DNA of 64,000 bases from Paracamarosporium sp. OC-R06-R3 (GCA_019828545.1 JACVRA010000174.1:186001-250000); one strand, 5' to 3'. Positions 11,250 through 23,576 are shown, counted from the stretch's first letter. Notes: generated by a model from the sequence alone, not told the origin. Numbers and translations are program-made.

Positions 11250-12129
11250 TCACTTACTCGACGGCGGCGGCGGCGGATTCGAATTCCCCTTGATCCCCCC
11301 ATCAATCTCGACCACACTCCCATTCATATACCTCGCCTCAGCACTAAACAAGAACGCCACCACATCCGCCACCTCCTCGGGCGTCCCCAGCCGATGCAAT
11401 GCATTCCCATGGATCATGCTCTCCACCGCACTTCCCCCTTTCACAATCCCCGCATTCGTAGGCGTGTCAATGTACCCCGGGCAAATCACATTCGTCCTAA
11501 TCCCGCGCGGCCCCAGCTCCAGCGCAATGCACTTCGAGAACCCGATAAGCCCGTACTTCGTCGTGCAGTACACGGCCTGCTGGGCAGACGGGCGGATGCC
11601 CGAGATAGACGAGACGTTGACGAAGGAAGCGCCGCTCTTGAGGTGCGGGATCACGCCGCGCGTTACGTTGAACACGCCTTTTAGGTTTACATTCACCAGC
11701 TTGTCCCAGTAGGCGTCGGGCGTGTCTTCGAGCGGGATGGACGTCGGGTTTACGCCGGCGCAGTTGAAGACGTGGTCGATGCGCTTGAAGCGTTGGAGCG
11801 TTTCGTCGATGAAGTTTTTTACTTCCGGGACGGAGGATACGTCGACGTCGGAGAGGTAGGGTGGTGTGGGTGTGCCCGTGCAAAGCTTCGATGTTGCTGT
11901 GAGGTTGTCGTAGTTTATGTCGCAGAGGGCGAGGGTGGCGTTTAGGGAGGCGAGCTTCACGGCGGTCGCGCGGCTGTGTTAGGTACTTGTTAGTTTAGAG
12001 ATTTGGTTTTGAGCTGGGTGGGTGGTGGGTTGGGAGGTATGCATGGAGTGGTGGTGGAGGATTACCGCACCCAATTCCGCTTCCTGCGCCGGTGATGAGG
12101 ATCACTTGGTCTTTGAAGTTGTAAGACAT
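11250..12129 (-). CDS. Short-chain dehydrogenase/reductase
   Basis: Classical SDR, 260 aa, NAD(P)-dependent oxidoreductase of unknown substrate. Two exons: 12129-12071 and 11973-11250. A GTGCGG donor at 12070 gives the joined cofactor motif TGAGSGIGRATAVKLA; the better-looking downstream GT breaks phase. Further SDR marks: NCAGVNP (NAG motif), SSISG with catalytic Ser, YCTTKYG with the YxxxK pair, PGYIDTP, and C-terminal VVEIDGG. The C-terminus ends in a Pro/Ser tail without a peroxisomal signal. An acidic residue at the end of beta-2 (ALCDIN) suggests NAD(H) preference. Confidence 0.92.
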
Positions 12130-12548
12130 GGTTTGGGAAGTAATTGGAAGGATTGAATGAGAGAACGAGCTCGAGAGGAGCTGCAGCGATGTGTCGCAAG
12201 GTGTTTGTTTGCGTAAGTGGGGTGAAGTGGGATGTCTGTGGAGTAAGGTGGTGCATGACTCGCGGGAGCTTATCATTCTACGATACTGTGACTTTAACGC
12301 GTTTGGTTGGTGGTTTGCGCAATGGAGCCACGGCTTCAGGTTCTACTTCTAGGAAACGTGCTTGAAGCCTCGAGATGAATTGGGTGGATATTCTTTTTCG
12401 TTCATAGCAAACATAGCTACTTCCACTATACACTGACGCCTTGAAATGCATACATGGGGATATCCAAATTGCGTTCCACTTTACTACAACAGTCCACTGC
12501 ATTAAAGCAGGCCAATGCCCAAACAACCGCCAGAAACTTTTATTTGAC
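12130..12548. other. Intergenic, SDR promoter
   Basis: Between two minus-strand genes: the AVT1-like gene ends upstream at 12549 and the SDR starts at 12129. No further gene, repeat or RNA seen. Confidence 0.55.
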
Positions 12549-14623
12549 TCACGCAGCACCGATCAACTCCTTGGGAATGCACGCAAACACCGTACTGACG
12601 ACAGCCATGATCGTGCTGAAGACAATCAAGACCCAGTTCAGCAACTTTTCTCCTTTCCCAAGCTCTTTTCCAAAGAGCTTCAAGTGAAATGCAAGCGGTA
12701 GAATAATGCAGATCGAAAAGCAGGCGACGCTTCCGAGGAGCGTCATGATGCGATCGAAAGACGGGAACACGATGGCGATAAGAACGAAAATAACCACAAC
12801 CACGATCCTGAGGAGGAATTTGAAGATGCCGCGGTTGAGGCCCGACATGCCAGTCAGCGACGCCGAGGCTCCCAGCGAGCGATTGTCGAGCCCTAGTAGG
12901 ACTTCCAAAGTAGAGATGATCGGTCGGGCGTTAAGCGGAACCTTGGTCAGGGGAACGATAGCAATGCAGATGGCAATGAAAACAGAGAGAGCCTTGGGGT
13001 ATCCTGCGGTGATAAAGATGTTGCTAGTGATTTCGTCGCGGACGTAGTCGCCGAACATTAGAATACCCACGCAAGCCATCCCGAGATCGATGAGAAACGT
13101 AAATATGTACGTAACGTTCACTCCCTTGCGATACTTGTACGGATGTCGCATATCTCGGTAGATGTTAGGGAACACGGAGTGGCCTCCCCACGGGGACATG
13201 AGCAGGCCAAATGATAGAGGTATCGTCATCCAGTTGGCAGGGAAGAGGTATTGGGTCGCAGGTTGACGGAGGGAACCAGGTTGGTCTGGCTTGATGAGGC
13301 CATCAACAAACACTGCTATCGTGACTATCATATCGTCAATTGATGTGCTTCTGTTGGTGGCGGAGTACTTACTTCCGAAACATGACATGACTCCCAGAAT
13401 GGACGTGAAGGAAAGCAAGCGTAACGGGAGAAAGGCAAGTGGTATGAGTATGACACCGCAGACAATCTTCCATGCCAGACGTCCCCACCCAGGGATAAGC
13501 GCATCCATACTATCCGCAAACAGTACGACCAGAGCAACGCATGCAGCGAGCAGCTCAAGCGAAAAGAGAATACTCACTGCAATGCGAGCGTTGTTTCCAA
13601 AAGACACATAGGCAAGATCGGCGAACGTGATCAGAGAGCTGTCCACGTCAAGACATTTCGCAAGTAGCTTGGCAGTGTAGCATGTCGTGATGGCAGAAAA
13701 GATCAAGAAGATAATGCCGACGATCCATCCAGAGTATTTGAAAGCCAATGGGAGGGTCAAGAGACCTACTCCGACTAGCACGTTGACGCTGTTGAATATG
13801 GTCTGAGGAAGGGTCGACTGGCCGACGACGACGTTGATAACGTGGCCGTCCTCCTCGACCTGCTTGACCAGCAGAGGCTCCCGTTGTTGTTCGGGTTCAG
13901 TGACGCCTTTGAGCTGTTGTTCGGTGAACAGGCGACCAGCATGACGCATCGACGACTCATTTATACGAGCCGAAAGACTGCCATACGACGTTCCATAGCT
14001 TCCTCCAAAGGGCGACGAGAGTGAGGGCTCAATCTGGAATATGCTTTCTTCCCTCTGGGTCCTTATTCCGCCTATTCGCTGCTCCACGCCGGATAAGAGA
14101 TGCGACTCTTCGGTCGGCTCGCCTTGCTCCTCGTCCTCGACAGCATCGTCGGAAGGGCGTCTGCCGTCTGTTTGGAGCGCTTGCCGCAGGAGCGAACGGT
14201 GGTCGGGAACTGATAGACCAGCACGCGGGAAATCTTCCTGGCCATCATCGTCGTCGTCGCTGGTGATGCGGAAGGAAGGGCGCACGGGCGTGATTTCGAA
14301 GAAACCTGCGGCTCGCTGCCACGAGCGGGCAAAGTTGTTGATGCTGTTGACGCCGCCCGCTTCGCCCAGCGCTTGAAGACCGTGCGATATGGAGGATCTA
14401 GTTGCGGTCAGCTTCCATGACTGGGGACGGTGCCATTGACCACGCACCCTCGTCTTCTCAGGCCCGGGAGCCGCGTTTCTGCGCCCGTCGCGGCGCTCTG
14501 CCCGCTTTCTCTGCGCTCGAGATCTGCACCCCAATGCACGCGACTGCCCGTGGAATCGACCGAGCCGCGGTGCACGCCATCGTACTCGTTCCACGTCGAC
14601 GGCTGCTTGCCACGAATGTCCAT
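12549..14623 (-). CDS. AVT1: AVT1-like vacuolar amino acid transporter
   Basis: Amino acid/auxin permease family (Aa_trans), 658 aa. In yeast Avt1 imports neutral amino acids into the vacuole. Exons inferred: 14623-14448, 14397-13373 and 13324-12549. The ATG at 14623 (MDIRGKQPSTWNEYDG) is chosen over the open-frame start at 14633 because the spliced version reads through GSSISHGL; the longer frame only reads the intron. The 48-nt second intron is a multiple of three and has no stop, so naive translation keeps it. The N-terminal 200 residues are cytosolic and acidic. The transmembrane core begins PQTIFNSVNVLVGVGLL, the family signature, with about ten or eleven helices. SPWGGHSVFPNIYRDM also matches Avt1. 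Confidence 0.9.
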
Positions 14624-15226
14624 TTCGGCACACAGATTGGGATCGAAAGGGGAGAGGAGCAGACTGACGAGGGCGCGGCTCTGTTATCAGACGGATCCTA
14701 GTCCGGGACGGGCACTACCGTCGCAGGCGGGAGGCGGGCCAGACCTTTGTCATTTTTTTCGTAGGACCAACGCGCCTATCTTATACGGCGGCAGGAATCA
14801 GACCACGGCGCGGAGATGTGCAGAATCACGAGGAGGCCTACATCATCGAGCGTGCGCATCGCTCAGAAGGTCACGATAACGGGCGCCTGCAGCGAAGGCC
14901 GGCCTGATTGGGCAGACTGGCGAGGGGTTCGCCTCGGTGGCCAGGGTGCCTTGTGCCTTGGTTGCTGAGGGCGCCAGGCCGCAGCGTCACTGTCCACTGT
15001 CGGTGCCAGCAGCCCACGGACAAATAAATCCACCCACCGCTCAACGCCTGCCCTTCTCCACACCACCTCTGCTCGCCAGCCCACAGCGCGCCCTCGCTGC
15101 CTGGTTGCATTTTCCTCCACACTCGCCCGCCGCCCGCCGGCTCCCTCCCGCCGCTCTCGCGTGCCCCTCCACCGCCGAAAATTTCATAGCCCCGCCTGAG
15201 CACACTCCCACCATCACACCACAGCC
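14624..15226. promoter_or_regulatory. Divergent promoter AVT1-like / eRF1
   Basis: 603-bp region between two start codons pointing apart. Contains pyrimidine-rich tracts close to the eRF1 start. No specific factor site is assigned. Confidence 0.55.
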
Positions 15227-16647
15227 ATGTCGGCACCTCCCCAGGGACAGGGCGCTGATGCCGAGAAGAACATTGAGATATGGAAGGTCAAGAAGCTGAT
15301 CAAACGCCTCGAAGCCGCCCGTGGTAACGGCACGAGCATGATCTCGCTCATCATCCGTATGCACCGCCGTCGTCGCTTGAGTGAGCAATGGCTGACACAC
15401 CGCCTACAGCGCCCAAGGACCAGGTTTCGCGCGCCGCGAAGATGTTGGCTGAAGAGTTCGTACGTGCTGCATCCGCACTCATTGCATGCATGCAGGAAAA
15501 CTGACAGATGCAGGGTACCGCTAGTAACATCAAATCTCGCGTCAACCGTCTCTCCGTCCTCTCCGCCATCACCTCGACCCAGCAGCGTTTGAAGCTCTAC
15601 TCCAAGGTCCCCCCGAACGGCTTGGTCATCTACTGTGGTGAAATCATCACCGCAGAGGGCAAGGAGCGCAAGATCAACATCGACTTCGAGCCCTTCAAGC
15701 CCATCAACACCTCGCTGTACCTATGCGACAACAAATTCCACACCGAGGCGCTGAGCGAGCTGCTCGAGTCGGACCAGAAGTTCGGCTTCATCATCATGGA
15801 CGGTAACGGCGCCCTCTTCGGCACGCTCTCCGGAAACACCCGCGACATCGTCCACAAGTTCTCCGTCGATCTTCCCAAGAAGCACGGTCGTGGTGGTCAA
15901 TCCGCTCTGCGTTTCGCCCGTTTGCGAGAGGAGAAGCGTCACAACTACGTCCGTAAGGTCGCCGAGTTGGCTGTGCAGAATTTCATCACTGCCGACAAGG
16001 TCAACGTGGCAGGTCTCATCCTGGCCGGTAGCGCCGATTTCAAGAACGACCTGAACCAGTCCGACATGTTCGACCAGCGCTTGCAGTCCAAGGTCATCAA
16101 GGTTGTCGACGTGTCATATGGTGGTGAGAACGGTTTCAACCAGGCCATTGAGTTGTCGTCCGAGACTCTCAGCAATGTCAAGTTCATCCAGGAGAAGAAG
16201 CTCATCAACCGTTACTTCGATGAGATCTCACAGGATTCTGGAAAGGTCTGCTACGGTATCGACGATACCCTCAAGGCGCTCGAAGCCGGAGCTGCAGAAA
16301 TCTTGATTGTTTACGAGAACCTTGAAATGACTCGCTGGCAGCTGAAGAGCTCCGAGGGTTCCGAAATCATCCTCCACACCACCAAGGCTCAGGAATCAGA
16401 CCGCACTCTTTTCATGGACAAGGAAACTGGGCAAGAAATGGAAGTCGTCGATCAGATGTCGTTCCTAGAGTGGCTCGCCGAGAAGTACCGCGACTTCGGT
16501 GCCACCCTAGAGTTCGTCTCTGACCGTTCCTCCGAGGGTAACCAGTTCGTCAAGGGTTTTGGTGGTATCGGCGCCATCCTTCGCTACAAGCTCAACTTTG
16601 AGCAACTCGCCGAATATGACGACGAAGACGAATTCTACGATGATTGA
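15227..16647 (+). CDS. SUP45: Eukaryotic release factor 1 (eRF1)
   Basis: Recognises all three stop codons in the ribosomal A site and triggers peptide release. Exons 15227-15356, 15410-15459 and 15514-16647 give 437 aa, the length of yeast Sup45. Stop-decoding elements are all intact: GTS loop, NIKS (spanning exons 2/3 region), and YLCDNKF (YxCxxxF). GGQ sits in [13 protein letters not shown]. The C-terminal eRF3-binding domain ends in the usual acidic [11 protein letters not shown]. The 50-nt middle exon is easily missed. Nothing suggests an altered genetic code. Confidence 0.98.
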
Positions 16648-17495
16648 CGGTTGTGCGCCCTCGCTGACCGCGAGGCAGAGGCCCCACTCCACGCGTCGAG
16701 TGAAGGCACGCCGTCTGCCCGCACCAAAGGTCAACTAGACGCGTCCAAGAAGTTCGTGCAGGACCTCGAGCTGACGACATGTCGCCTCTCCCGGTTGTAA
16801 ACATGTTGAAGGAATGCGGACGGAGTGTTTGTAGAGTGAGTCGATCACGCTTTATTCTCGGTAACTCGATTAACAAGGCACCAGACTGATGGTCTACCCA
16901 TTCTTATTGACAACCCACGCTCACTTCGACGGAGAGGCAACACATTGCCGCAAAGAAGCTCTCTATACCACCACCGATGCAAGAAATCCCGCTGTTGATG
17001 AAAGTTTCCGAGCGGGATAACGATGATCAAGGGCGGTCAAGTCAATGGGTCATCTGTTTTGCGAATGTTTCGTAGGCAACCCTGAAGAAGGGATAGGTTA
17101 TGTGTTTTGTGTCTCAGCTAGTCTGTCATTTATTATCCAGCTGAATCAAGTTGTATTTGAATTTTCCATTATAACTTTTTGACGATGAGACCATGGAGTT
17201 GGTTGCGCCGTCTGTTTCAGGATGATGTCGTGAGATGCGGGGTGGGCAAGAACAACCGACCCTTCCAGATTGGTGAGGTCTTGTGCCCCACCTCAATTGC
17301 CATTGCAGCCCTCTGCTCGAACCCATATATAATTGAAGGTTCAGAAATGTGAAGTTGTCCAATACTTTCTAGATCTCGTCTTTGGCTTGTAGGTCCGCAA
17401 TGTGTTCCGGGACCGGCATTCGGATCCCGATAATCGCTGTGTAGAACCTGGAGCATTTTGATTCCGTCACCCAACGAACGCTACAACACCACATC
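16648..17495. other. Intergenic, eRF1 to PHA2
   Basis: Contains the eRF1 3' UTR and the prephenate dehydratase promoter. Short open frames on the minus strand show no protein features. Nothing else recognised. Confidence 0.55.
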
Positions 17496-18828
17496 ATGTC
17501 CGAAGAGCTGGGAGCGCAAAAGCCGGTTGTAACCTTTTTGGGACCCAAGGCAAGCTACACGCACCAGGTACGTCTCTCAATGGCTTCGCGCGATGGGCAA
17601 AAGGAGGGGTGCTGTAGGTGTCCTAATTGGGAAAAATTCTGGAATACACGGCTTTGGTGAAGTGGCGTTGATCTCGGACGTTACCAGCTACCAGGCTCCT
17701 TCAGCACCTAATGCCCCGGAACCCTTAATTATAAGTCCCAGCGGAAACCATAAAAGTTCTCGATACCGAACATGTGCTAATCTTGCCCAGGCCACCCTCG
17801 ATGCCTTTAACGAGCATGACTTCGCCCTCACCCCCGTGATCACCATCGAAGATGTCTTCGCCTCAGTCCAACAAGGTACCGCCCACCGCGGCGTTGTCCC
17901 TTTTGAAAACTCCTCCAACGGCTCCGTGCTCTTCACCCTGGATCTCTTCGCCGACCTGCAGCAAAAGTACCCTGACATCATCGTCTGCGGCGAATCCTAC
18001 ATCGCCGTGCAGCACTGTCTCCTCGGACACCACAGCGACCAGCATGCTCACCACTCCACCCAATTACCCCGTAGTACCCTCCCAGGCGGACCCAGCCACT
18101 CCGGCGTCATCGAAAGCCCGATGAGCAGCGGCGCCGTCACACCCACCAACAAGGAGCCCGTCCCGCAAAAACCAACAGCTAGACCCGTAGGCGACCTCTC
18201 CCGTATTAAAAAGCTATACAGTCATCCGCAAGCGTGGGGCCAGTGCAAAGTCTTCCTCAACACGTACCTCAAGGGCGTAGAAAGGCAAGACGTGAGTTCT
18301 ACAAGCCGCGCCGCGCAGCTAGTTGCCGAGGACGAGAGCGGCGAGTCTGCAGCCGTGAGTTCCGTCATCGCAGCGAGGATTCACGGGTTAGATCTTTTAG
18401 CGAAGGGGATCGAGGATCGGGGGGACAATACGACGAGGTTTTTCGTCATCAAGAAGGCGTCTGCTTCCTCGTCTGCCACCGAGACAAATCCCATCTCGAC
18501 CTCCGGCATCACGCATACATCAGACAAACAAGAAGGAACAAAAGGAGACTGGAAAACCCTCGTCAGCTTCACGGTAGACCATGCGAATCCTGGCTCGCTG
18601 GCGCATTCTCTCGCCGTCTTCGAAAAGTACGGGCTCAATCTTACGTCTATTAATACGCGGCCGTCTGGCGTGGAGAATTGGAATTACATATTTTTTGTGG
18701 AGTTGAAGGGGAGGAGGGTGGAGCGTGGGGAGGATGAGGGGCCGGTGAATAGGGCGTTGGGCGAGTTGGATGGCGTGTGTAGGAAGTGGAGGTGGTTGGG
18801 GAGTTGGGAGGGGAGACTTGTGCGGTGA
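17496..18828 (+). CDS. PHA2: Prephenate dehydratase
   Basis: Converts prephenate to phenylpyruvate in phenylalanine synthesis. Exons 17496-17567 and 17791-18828 (369 aa). The 223-nt intron is unusually long for this window, but GTACGT, CTAAT and CCCAG signals and the join SYTHQ|ATLDAF fit the family start FLGPKxSYTHQA. Catalytic-domain marks: VVPFENSSNGSV, YSHPQAWGQC, SSVIAA and the TRF motif in DNTTRFFVI. The C-terminal ACT domain (LVSFTVDHANPGSL, LNLTSINTRP) is the phenylalanine-sensing part. A low-complexity His/Ser/Pro insertion of about 60 residues separates AVQHCLLG from DLSRIKK, as in other filamentous fungi. Confidence 0.95.
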
Positions 18829-19317
18829 GTGTGGAAAGCAGGGTGTTCTGAGCAGATATCAGGATACGGTTTGTTTCGCTGCGATGGATATTCTCGAGGG
18901 TTAAAAAGGGGTGCGATTGGGTGTGGAGGTGCTGAGAATGCAGCTGCGAGGATAAACGTAAAACTATTCTTACCCAACACCAATTTACATGCATAGGGAC
19001 AACTGCAAATGAGCATAAAAGACGTACCTTCCCACACAAAGCAAACACTCACTAAAGCAACGCAAAAATCCCATCACTCACCCAAGTTGCTACCCATCCC
19101 ATCCACCCATCCATCCACACGCTGACTAACCACCGCCGCGCGCACCCATCGGCGCCCTTAACCCCCGACCCATCGCCGCATCTCCGAAAAAGTTCTGGAG
19201 CTCCAGCACTAACGACATCACCACGCGCATACATACCTCTCCGTGCAGACGACAATCCTACCCGCAACCATATCCCCATCCGCCTTGTACTTCGCGTCCC
19301 TCCAGCACCCGCGCACA
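18829..19317. other. Intergenic, PHA2 to TIM8
   Basis: TIM8 promoter and PHA2 3' flank. C-rich strand bias near TIM8. No gene seen. Confidence 0.55.
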
Positions 19318-19737
19318 ATGGACCTCAGCTCGCCGCTCGCAAACGTCGACGTCTCCAAGCTGTCGGACCGCGACAAGCAGGAGCTGCAGCAATTCGTCGT
19401 GAACGAGAGCCAGAAGGCGAGGATCCAGTCTTGTAAGGCATTTCCTCGTTTCTTCTCTTCCCTCCATACATTCCCTCCCCTCCGCTCTGCCTTCCCTACC
19501 TACTCTTTGTCTCTATCTCAGTCTTCAACGCGATACAAGCACCACGCTAATTACATGCTTGTGAAAACAGCTATCCACTCGCTGACCGACACCTGCTTCA
19601 AGAAATGCATCCCCGCGGGCGGCGTCAAGAAAGGCGCGCTGGATAAGTACGAGGAGCCGTGTGTGAGGCAGTGCGTTGATCGGTTTTTGGACGCGAATTT
19701 GGTGGTGTTGAGGGAGTTGGAGAGGTTGAGGCAGTAG
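19318..19737 (+). CDS. TIM8: Mitochondrial intermembrane-space chaperone Tim8
   Basis: Small Tim chaperone that works with Tim13 to escort hydrophobic precursors across the intermembrane space. Exons 19318-19432 and 19571-19737 give 93 aa. The twin CX3C motifs are CFKKC and CVRQC, 15 residues apart, as in Tim8. The start is taken at MDLSSPL (19318); an upstream in-frame ATG at 19243 would add a tail unlike the family. The 138-nt intron contains a pyrimidine-rich tract. Confidence 0.95.
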   Translation: MDLSSPLANVDVSKLSDRDKQELQQFVVNESQKARIQSCKAFPRFFSSLHTFPPLRSAFPTYSLSLSQSSTRYKHHANYMLVKTAIHSLTDTCFKKCIPAGGVKKGALDKYEEPCVRQCVDRFLDANLVVLRELERLRQ

Positions 19738-21285
19738 GGTGGTGCGGATGAGACAAGACAAGATAGGAGAGAAGGAGGAATGGGGTTGGTGTATGATACT
19801 AGACTAGAGAAGGAGAAGGAAGGGGAAGGAGGGAAGGAGGGGGTGTGTATGATATGCTACGCAGGGTTGACGGTGAAGAAATGTGTATTATACTGGTATT
19901 AGTGGAAGGGTACGCATAGGCGATGAAGGCGCGACACTCATACCGGGTGTATACGCTGTACGAATACAAATCACGGATATACCTCTGACAACGGGATGTA
20001 TCGTCTCCGAAGAGCATACTGCGCATACATTGACATCACGCACCACAGCCTTGGCAGAACAGAACAGAACAGAAAGATGCTCTTACCGCGGGGTCCTACA
20101 TACTTCTCCATGCGTCGGGTAAAGCAAATGCAAGGCTTATGCTTGGTAGATGTACTTTGGTTATTGGGGATGAGATGCGTACTTCGTGTGCGAGTTGGCG
20201 TCGCTTTTGGTCGGGTATGAGAAGCATTGCTAGAACGATATGTTGCACGAAGGCCTGGATGCTGACATCGAGTTAAGTAAACGTAATAGAAGGGTCATAG
20301 ATAATAGATATCACTTCGGATAACGGGATGGTTGGTTGCTCGTGACCTTGAACCTGCACTCTGTGTACGCATTTGCGTCGCCTGATATCGTATTTGTAGA
20401 AGGAAACGTTTATATTACACGAAGGCCTAAATGTCTCCTCTCAAGTTAAATTAATTGTAATAGAAGGTTTGCAGCCAATAAACATACACTTCGGATAACG
20501 GGGTGATTGTTTGCCCGCGACCTGGAAGCCTACACTACGCGTCCTTATGGGCATCGCCTATCATCGCATCAGCAGAACGAAACGTTCATATTGCACGAAG
20601 GCCTAGATGCCTCTTCAAGCCAAGCTGCATATTGTTCCCTGCGAAAGTCCCTTTTGATCTCCCCAGGCTATCCTCGAACCACGCCGTCTCCGCTCCAAGA
20701 CCAAACCACACTGGCTCCATCGTTCACCTCGTTCACTCACTCCGCGCTCCAGCCCTAATCCTCCACCCCGGACTCGCTTACACACTCCATCCGCGCCGCC
20801 ACGACCCACACTCGATGCCCCAACCGACGGTCCACACCACCACCACCAGCCCTTCGGCATTTCCGTACGAGACAATGCCATTCTCAAGGTACGCGCCCAG
20901 GCGGCTATCGGACCAAATGACGAATCACGCTCATCTATGCCGTACGCGCGTTAGTATTGCGAGACTCGCAAGTTCGAGCGGTGTTCGCGCGGGGTCGGAC
21001 TAGGCATGTGGTACGGTCGGGGAGGCGCGGGCAATGAGGCAATTGTACAGTGTACCATCTGGACATGAGACACACGGGCGGGCGGGCAGCGTGTATAACA
21101 AGCTTGGGCATTGCTTCCATGTAGATGGACTGCGAAGGCACTATTTCACCGTGAATCCGTGCTCTGTCCAACAAAAACCAACACAAGATAATACTCTCCA
21201 CGGGATTTAGCTCCGTTCTTGAGATCCTAGGTTGTTTGTTTTCTGCTTGCTTGGGTCTGCGTTTGTTTAGAGCCGAACAAGGATT
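19738..21285. other. Intergenic with polypurine tract and tandem repeat
   Basis: 1.5 kb without a supported gene. Contains a purine-only-like GGAAGGAG tract around 19803-19845 and a diverged repeat of about 175 bp (separate entry). The open frame 20503-21003 is low-complexity and overlaps the repeat; it is not called. Confidence 0.6.
20245..20610. repeat. Degenerate tandem repeat, about 175-bp period
   Basis: The anchor (G/A)CACGAAGGCCT(A/G)(G/A)ATG occurs at 20245, 20417 and 20593, spacings 172 and 176. A second anchor, CACTTCGGATAACGGG, occurs at 20312 and 20487, spacing 175. A third, AACGTTTATATT/AACGTTCATATT, precedes the second and third GAAGGCCT anchors. So there are at least two diverged copies plus a fragment. 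No coding sense. Confidence 0.85.
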
Positions 21286-23576
21286 ATGGAGGATCTCACA
21301 CCGACATGCAATATTATTACGCCCATAGGCATGCTTGGCTATGGCCTGGACGAACATGTCACTGCGGCGCTTCTCGAGGCTGCGCTTCCTAATGGCGCCC
21401 CGACGGCGATAAGTAAGCTCCTCTTCCCTCGCTCTTCCTCGTTCTGTGCAAAACACCACTGACGCCCCATGTGTGCGGCGCAGTCCTCGACTCGGGTAGC
21501 ACCGACTCCGGACCTGAGAAGCTCGCACTAGGCCAGACGACCTCACCACGCACTTCGTACGTGCGGGACCTTACGAAGTTGATCCGGTTGGTATGGAGGT
21601 TCGGCGTGCCGCTGATAATCAGCTCTGCTGGGGGCGATGGGAGTGACAAGCATGTGGAGGATCTGGTTGGGGTGGTGAGGGAGATCTGTGAGATGGTGGA
21701 GAATGGGTGAGTTTCTTCTTTTCCTCTTGTTCTCTTGTGCATATCATACTTCATTCTCTAAATTAAAGTACACGGACAGAGAAAAAGAAGAACAAAAGTG
21801 AGAAACAACATGGAATGAAACGCATACTAAAGGCTGAAAAGGCATTACAAACTCAAAACCATCGCGATATACTCCGAAGTAACGAAATCTTTCGTCCACG
21901 AGCGCCTCTCCCAAAACGCTGTATCTGGCTGTGGCCCGTCCGTTCCTCCACTCACACCCGACCTCATCGACTCTGCGCCCCGTATAGTATCCCAAATGGG
22001 TCCAGAGCCCTTCTACGATGCCATGACTGCCACTCCTGACTTCAATGTCCTGATCGGTGGCCGCTCGTACGATCCCTCCCCGTACATCGCATTCGCAGCG
22101 TGGGCCTCCAAGACGCCACTCAATCAGACATCCACGCCCAAGGCGAAAAGTCTATGGGGCGGCTTCACGCACATGGGTAAGATCCTCGAATGCGGCGGTC
22201 TCTGTGCGACGCCCAAGTGTGCGGCCGTCCGCGCGACGGTGTACCAGAATGGCACGTTTGACCTTACGCCTGGTGAGCCGGAGAGTAGGTGTACGCCATT
22301 GAGCGTGAGTGCGCACACGTTGTATGAGAAGACTAGGCCGGATTTATTGCATGGACCGGGCGGATTCTTGGATTTGAAGGGGAGCCGGTATGAGGAGTTG
22401 GAGGATGGGAGAACGTGTAGGGTGAGTGGGGGGAAGTTTACGTTTTCGAGAGATGCAGGGGAGAAGTATACTATTAAATTGGAGGCGGCGCATGTTGTGG
22501 GGTATCGGGCAAGTTATATGGGGAGTGTGAAGGATCGTAAGTTGTGCTGTGAAGGCGTGGGTGATTGGCTAACGAGTGGCCAGCTATCCTTATCGGCCAG
22601 TTGGACTTTGTGCTGAAGACGGTTAAGAATTATGTGGCGAAGCAGCTTCAGGGTGTGAAGGGGACGTGGGAACTGGACTGGCATGTGTACGGTCAGCATC
22701 AGACGACTGCTGATGGTCAACCTGCAGAAGTGTTCCTCATCGGCGAGGCGCTCGCGTCGACACAAGAGTTGGCGAATAGTGTAGCTTCAACGGCGAGGAT
22801 ATGTACAGTTGTAAGTCCTCTCGGAGTATCGTGTATCATCAAAGTTCTAGCTGACTTCATACGTTCAGCATTGTCCATATCCGAATCAAAGAGCGACGTC
22901 AGGAAACCTCGCTTACGGCCACGGCGGGAAGATGGAAAACGAGCTCGGTCCTTGCGCACAGTTCTCGATATATCACCTCGTGGAGCTGGAGGAAGGCGAA
23001 GAAAGATTGAAGCTCAGCGGTACCTCGAACGCGCTGTATCGACAGGAAATTACCGTAATCGGACGGGGTGATCCACAAACACCCGCAACTCAGCCGTTAT
23101 CCCCGGAAAAGATACAGAAGAAGCAGACACCACCGGAATCGCGGACATCGTCAATCAGGCACAATGAATACCCAACATCACCCAAAACTCTTGGCGAAAT
23201 AGCGCGCGTGCTACGCTCCAAGAACGCCGGTCCATACGAGATCACATTTGATGTCATGTTCGCAACCGAGCCGATCTTCCAGCTTGTCAAATCCTCAGGC
23301 TTTCTCAACGCTGCTGTAATCGCCAAGCTGAATGACATTCGAGAAGACGAGGTCATCTGGAGTGGCTTCTTTGATCAAGCTCTTGCGTATAAGGCGACGG
23401 TTCCAAGGCTGTGGAGAGGAAAGCCAGCGCCGAATGGAGGATTCATGGAGAACGACGTACATGGGAGTCAGAAGTATATCGGGTTGCAGAATTTGCCGTT
23501 GCAGAAAGAGTTCGTGGACAAGTGGGATGAGATGGTAGTAAAGGAAGCGGAGTTCAATCGCCCGTCTCGCCTGTAA
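21286..23576 (+). CDS. AtuA-like (DUF1446) / DUF4387 fusion protein
   Basis: 659 aa from five exons: 21286-21412, 21484-21706, 21842-22536, 22584-22810 and 22869-23576, with consistent phases. The N-terminal 450 residues match the acyclic-terpene-utilisation AtuA-like family: ILDSGSTDSGPEKLALG, ISSAGGDGSD, LIGGRSYDPSPYIAFAAW, MGKILECGGLC and the AYGHGGKMENELGP region. The C-terminal 100 residues match DUF4387 (LGEIARVLRSKNAGPYEIT, FDVMF, DDIREDEV-like). Bacteria encode these as neighbouring genes; fungi often fuse them. AtuA is linked to catabolism of citronellol-type terpenoids or related branched acyl-CoAs, but the reaction is not settled. It converges on a Zn2Cys6 regulator 178 bp away. 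Confidence 0.87.

Noticed and set aside
14448..14633. Start of the AVT1-like protein at 14633
   Set aside because: That frame reads an Arg-rich stretch through a good intron; the alternative ATG at 14623 with a spliced exon gives a coherent N-terminus.
15227..16647. eRF1 changes that could explain a read-through TAG at 8015
   Set aside because: The visible GTS, NIKS, YxCxxxF and GGQ motifs are all canonical.
20503..21003. 166-codon plus-strand open frame
   Set aside because: Overlaps the degenerate tandem repeat; composition (His, Pro, Arg) and lack of any motif fit chance.
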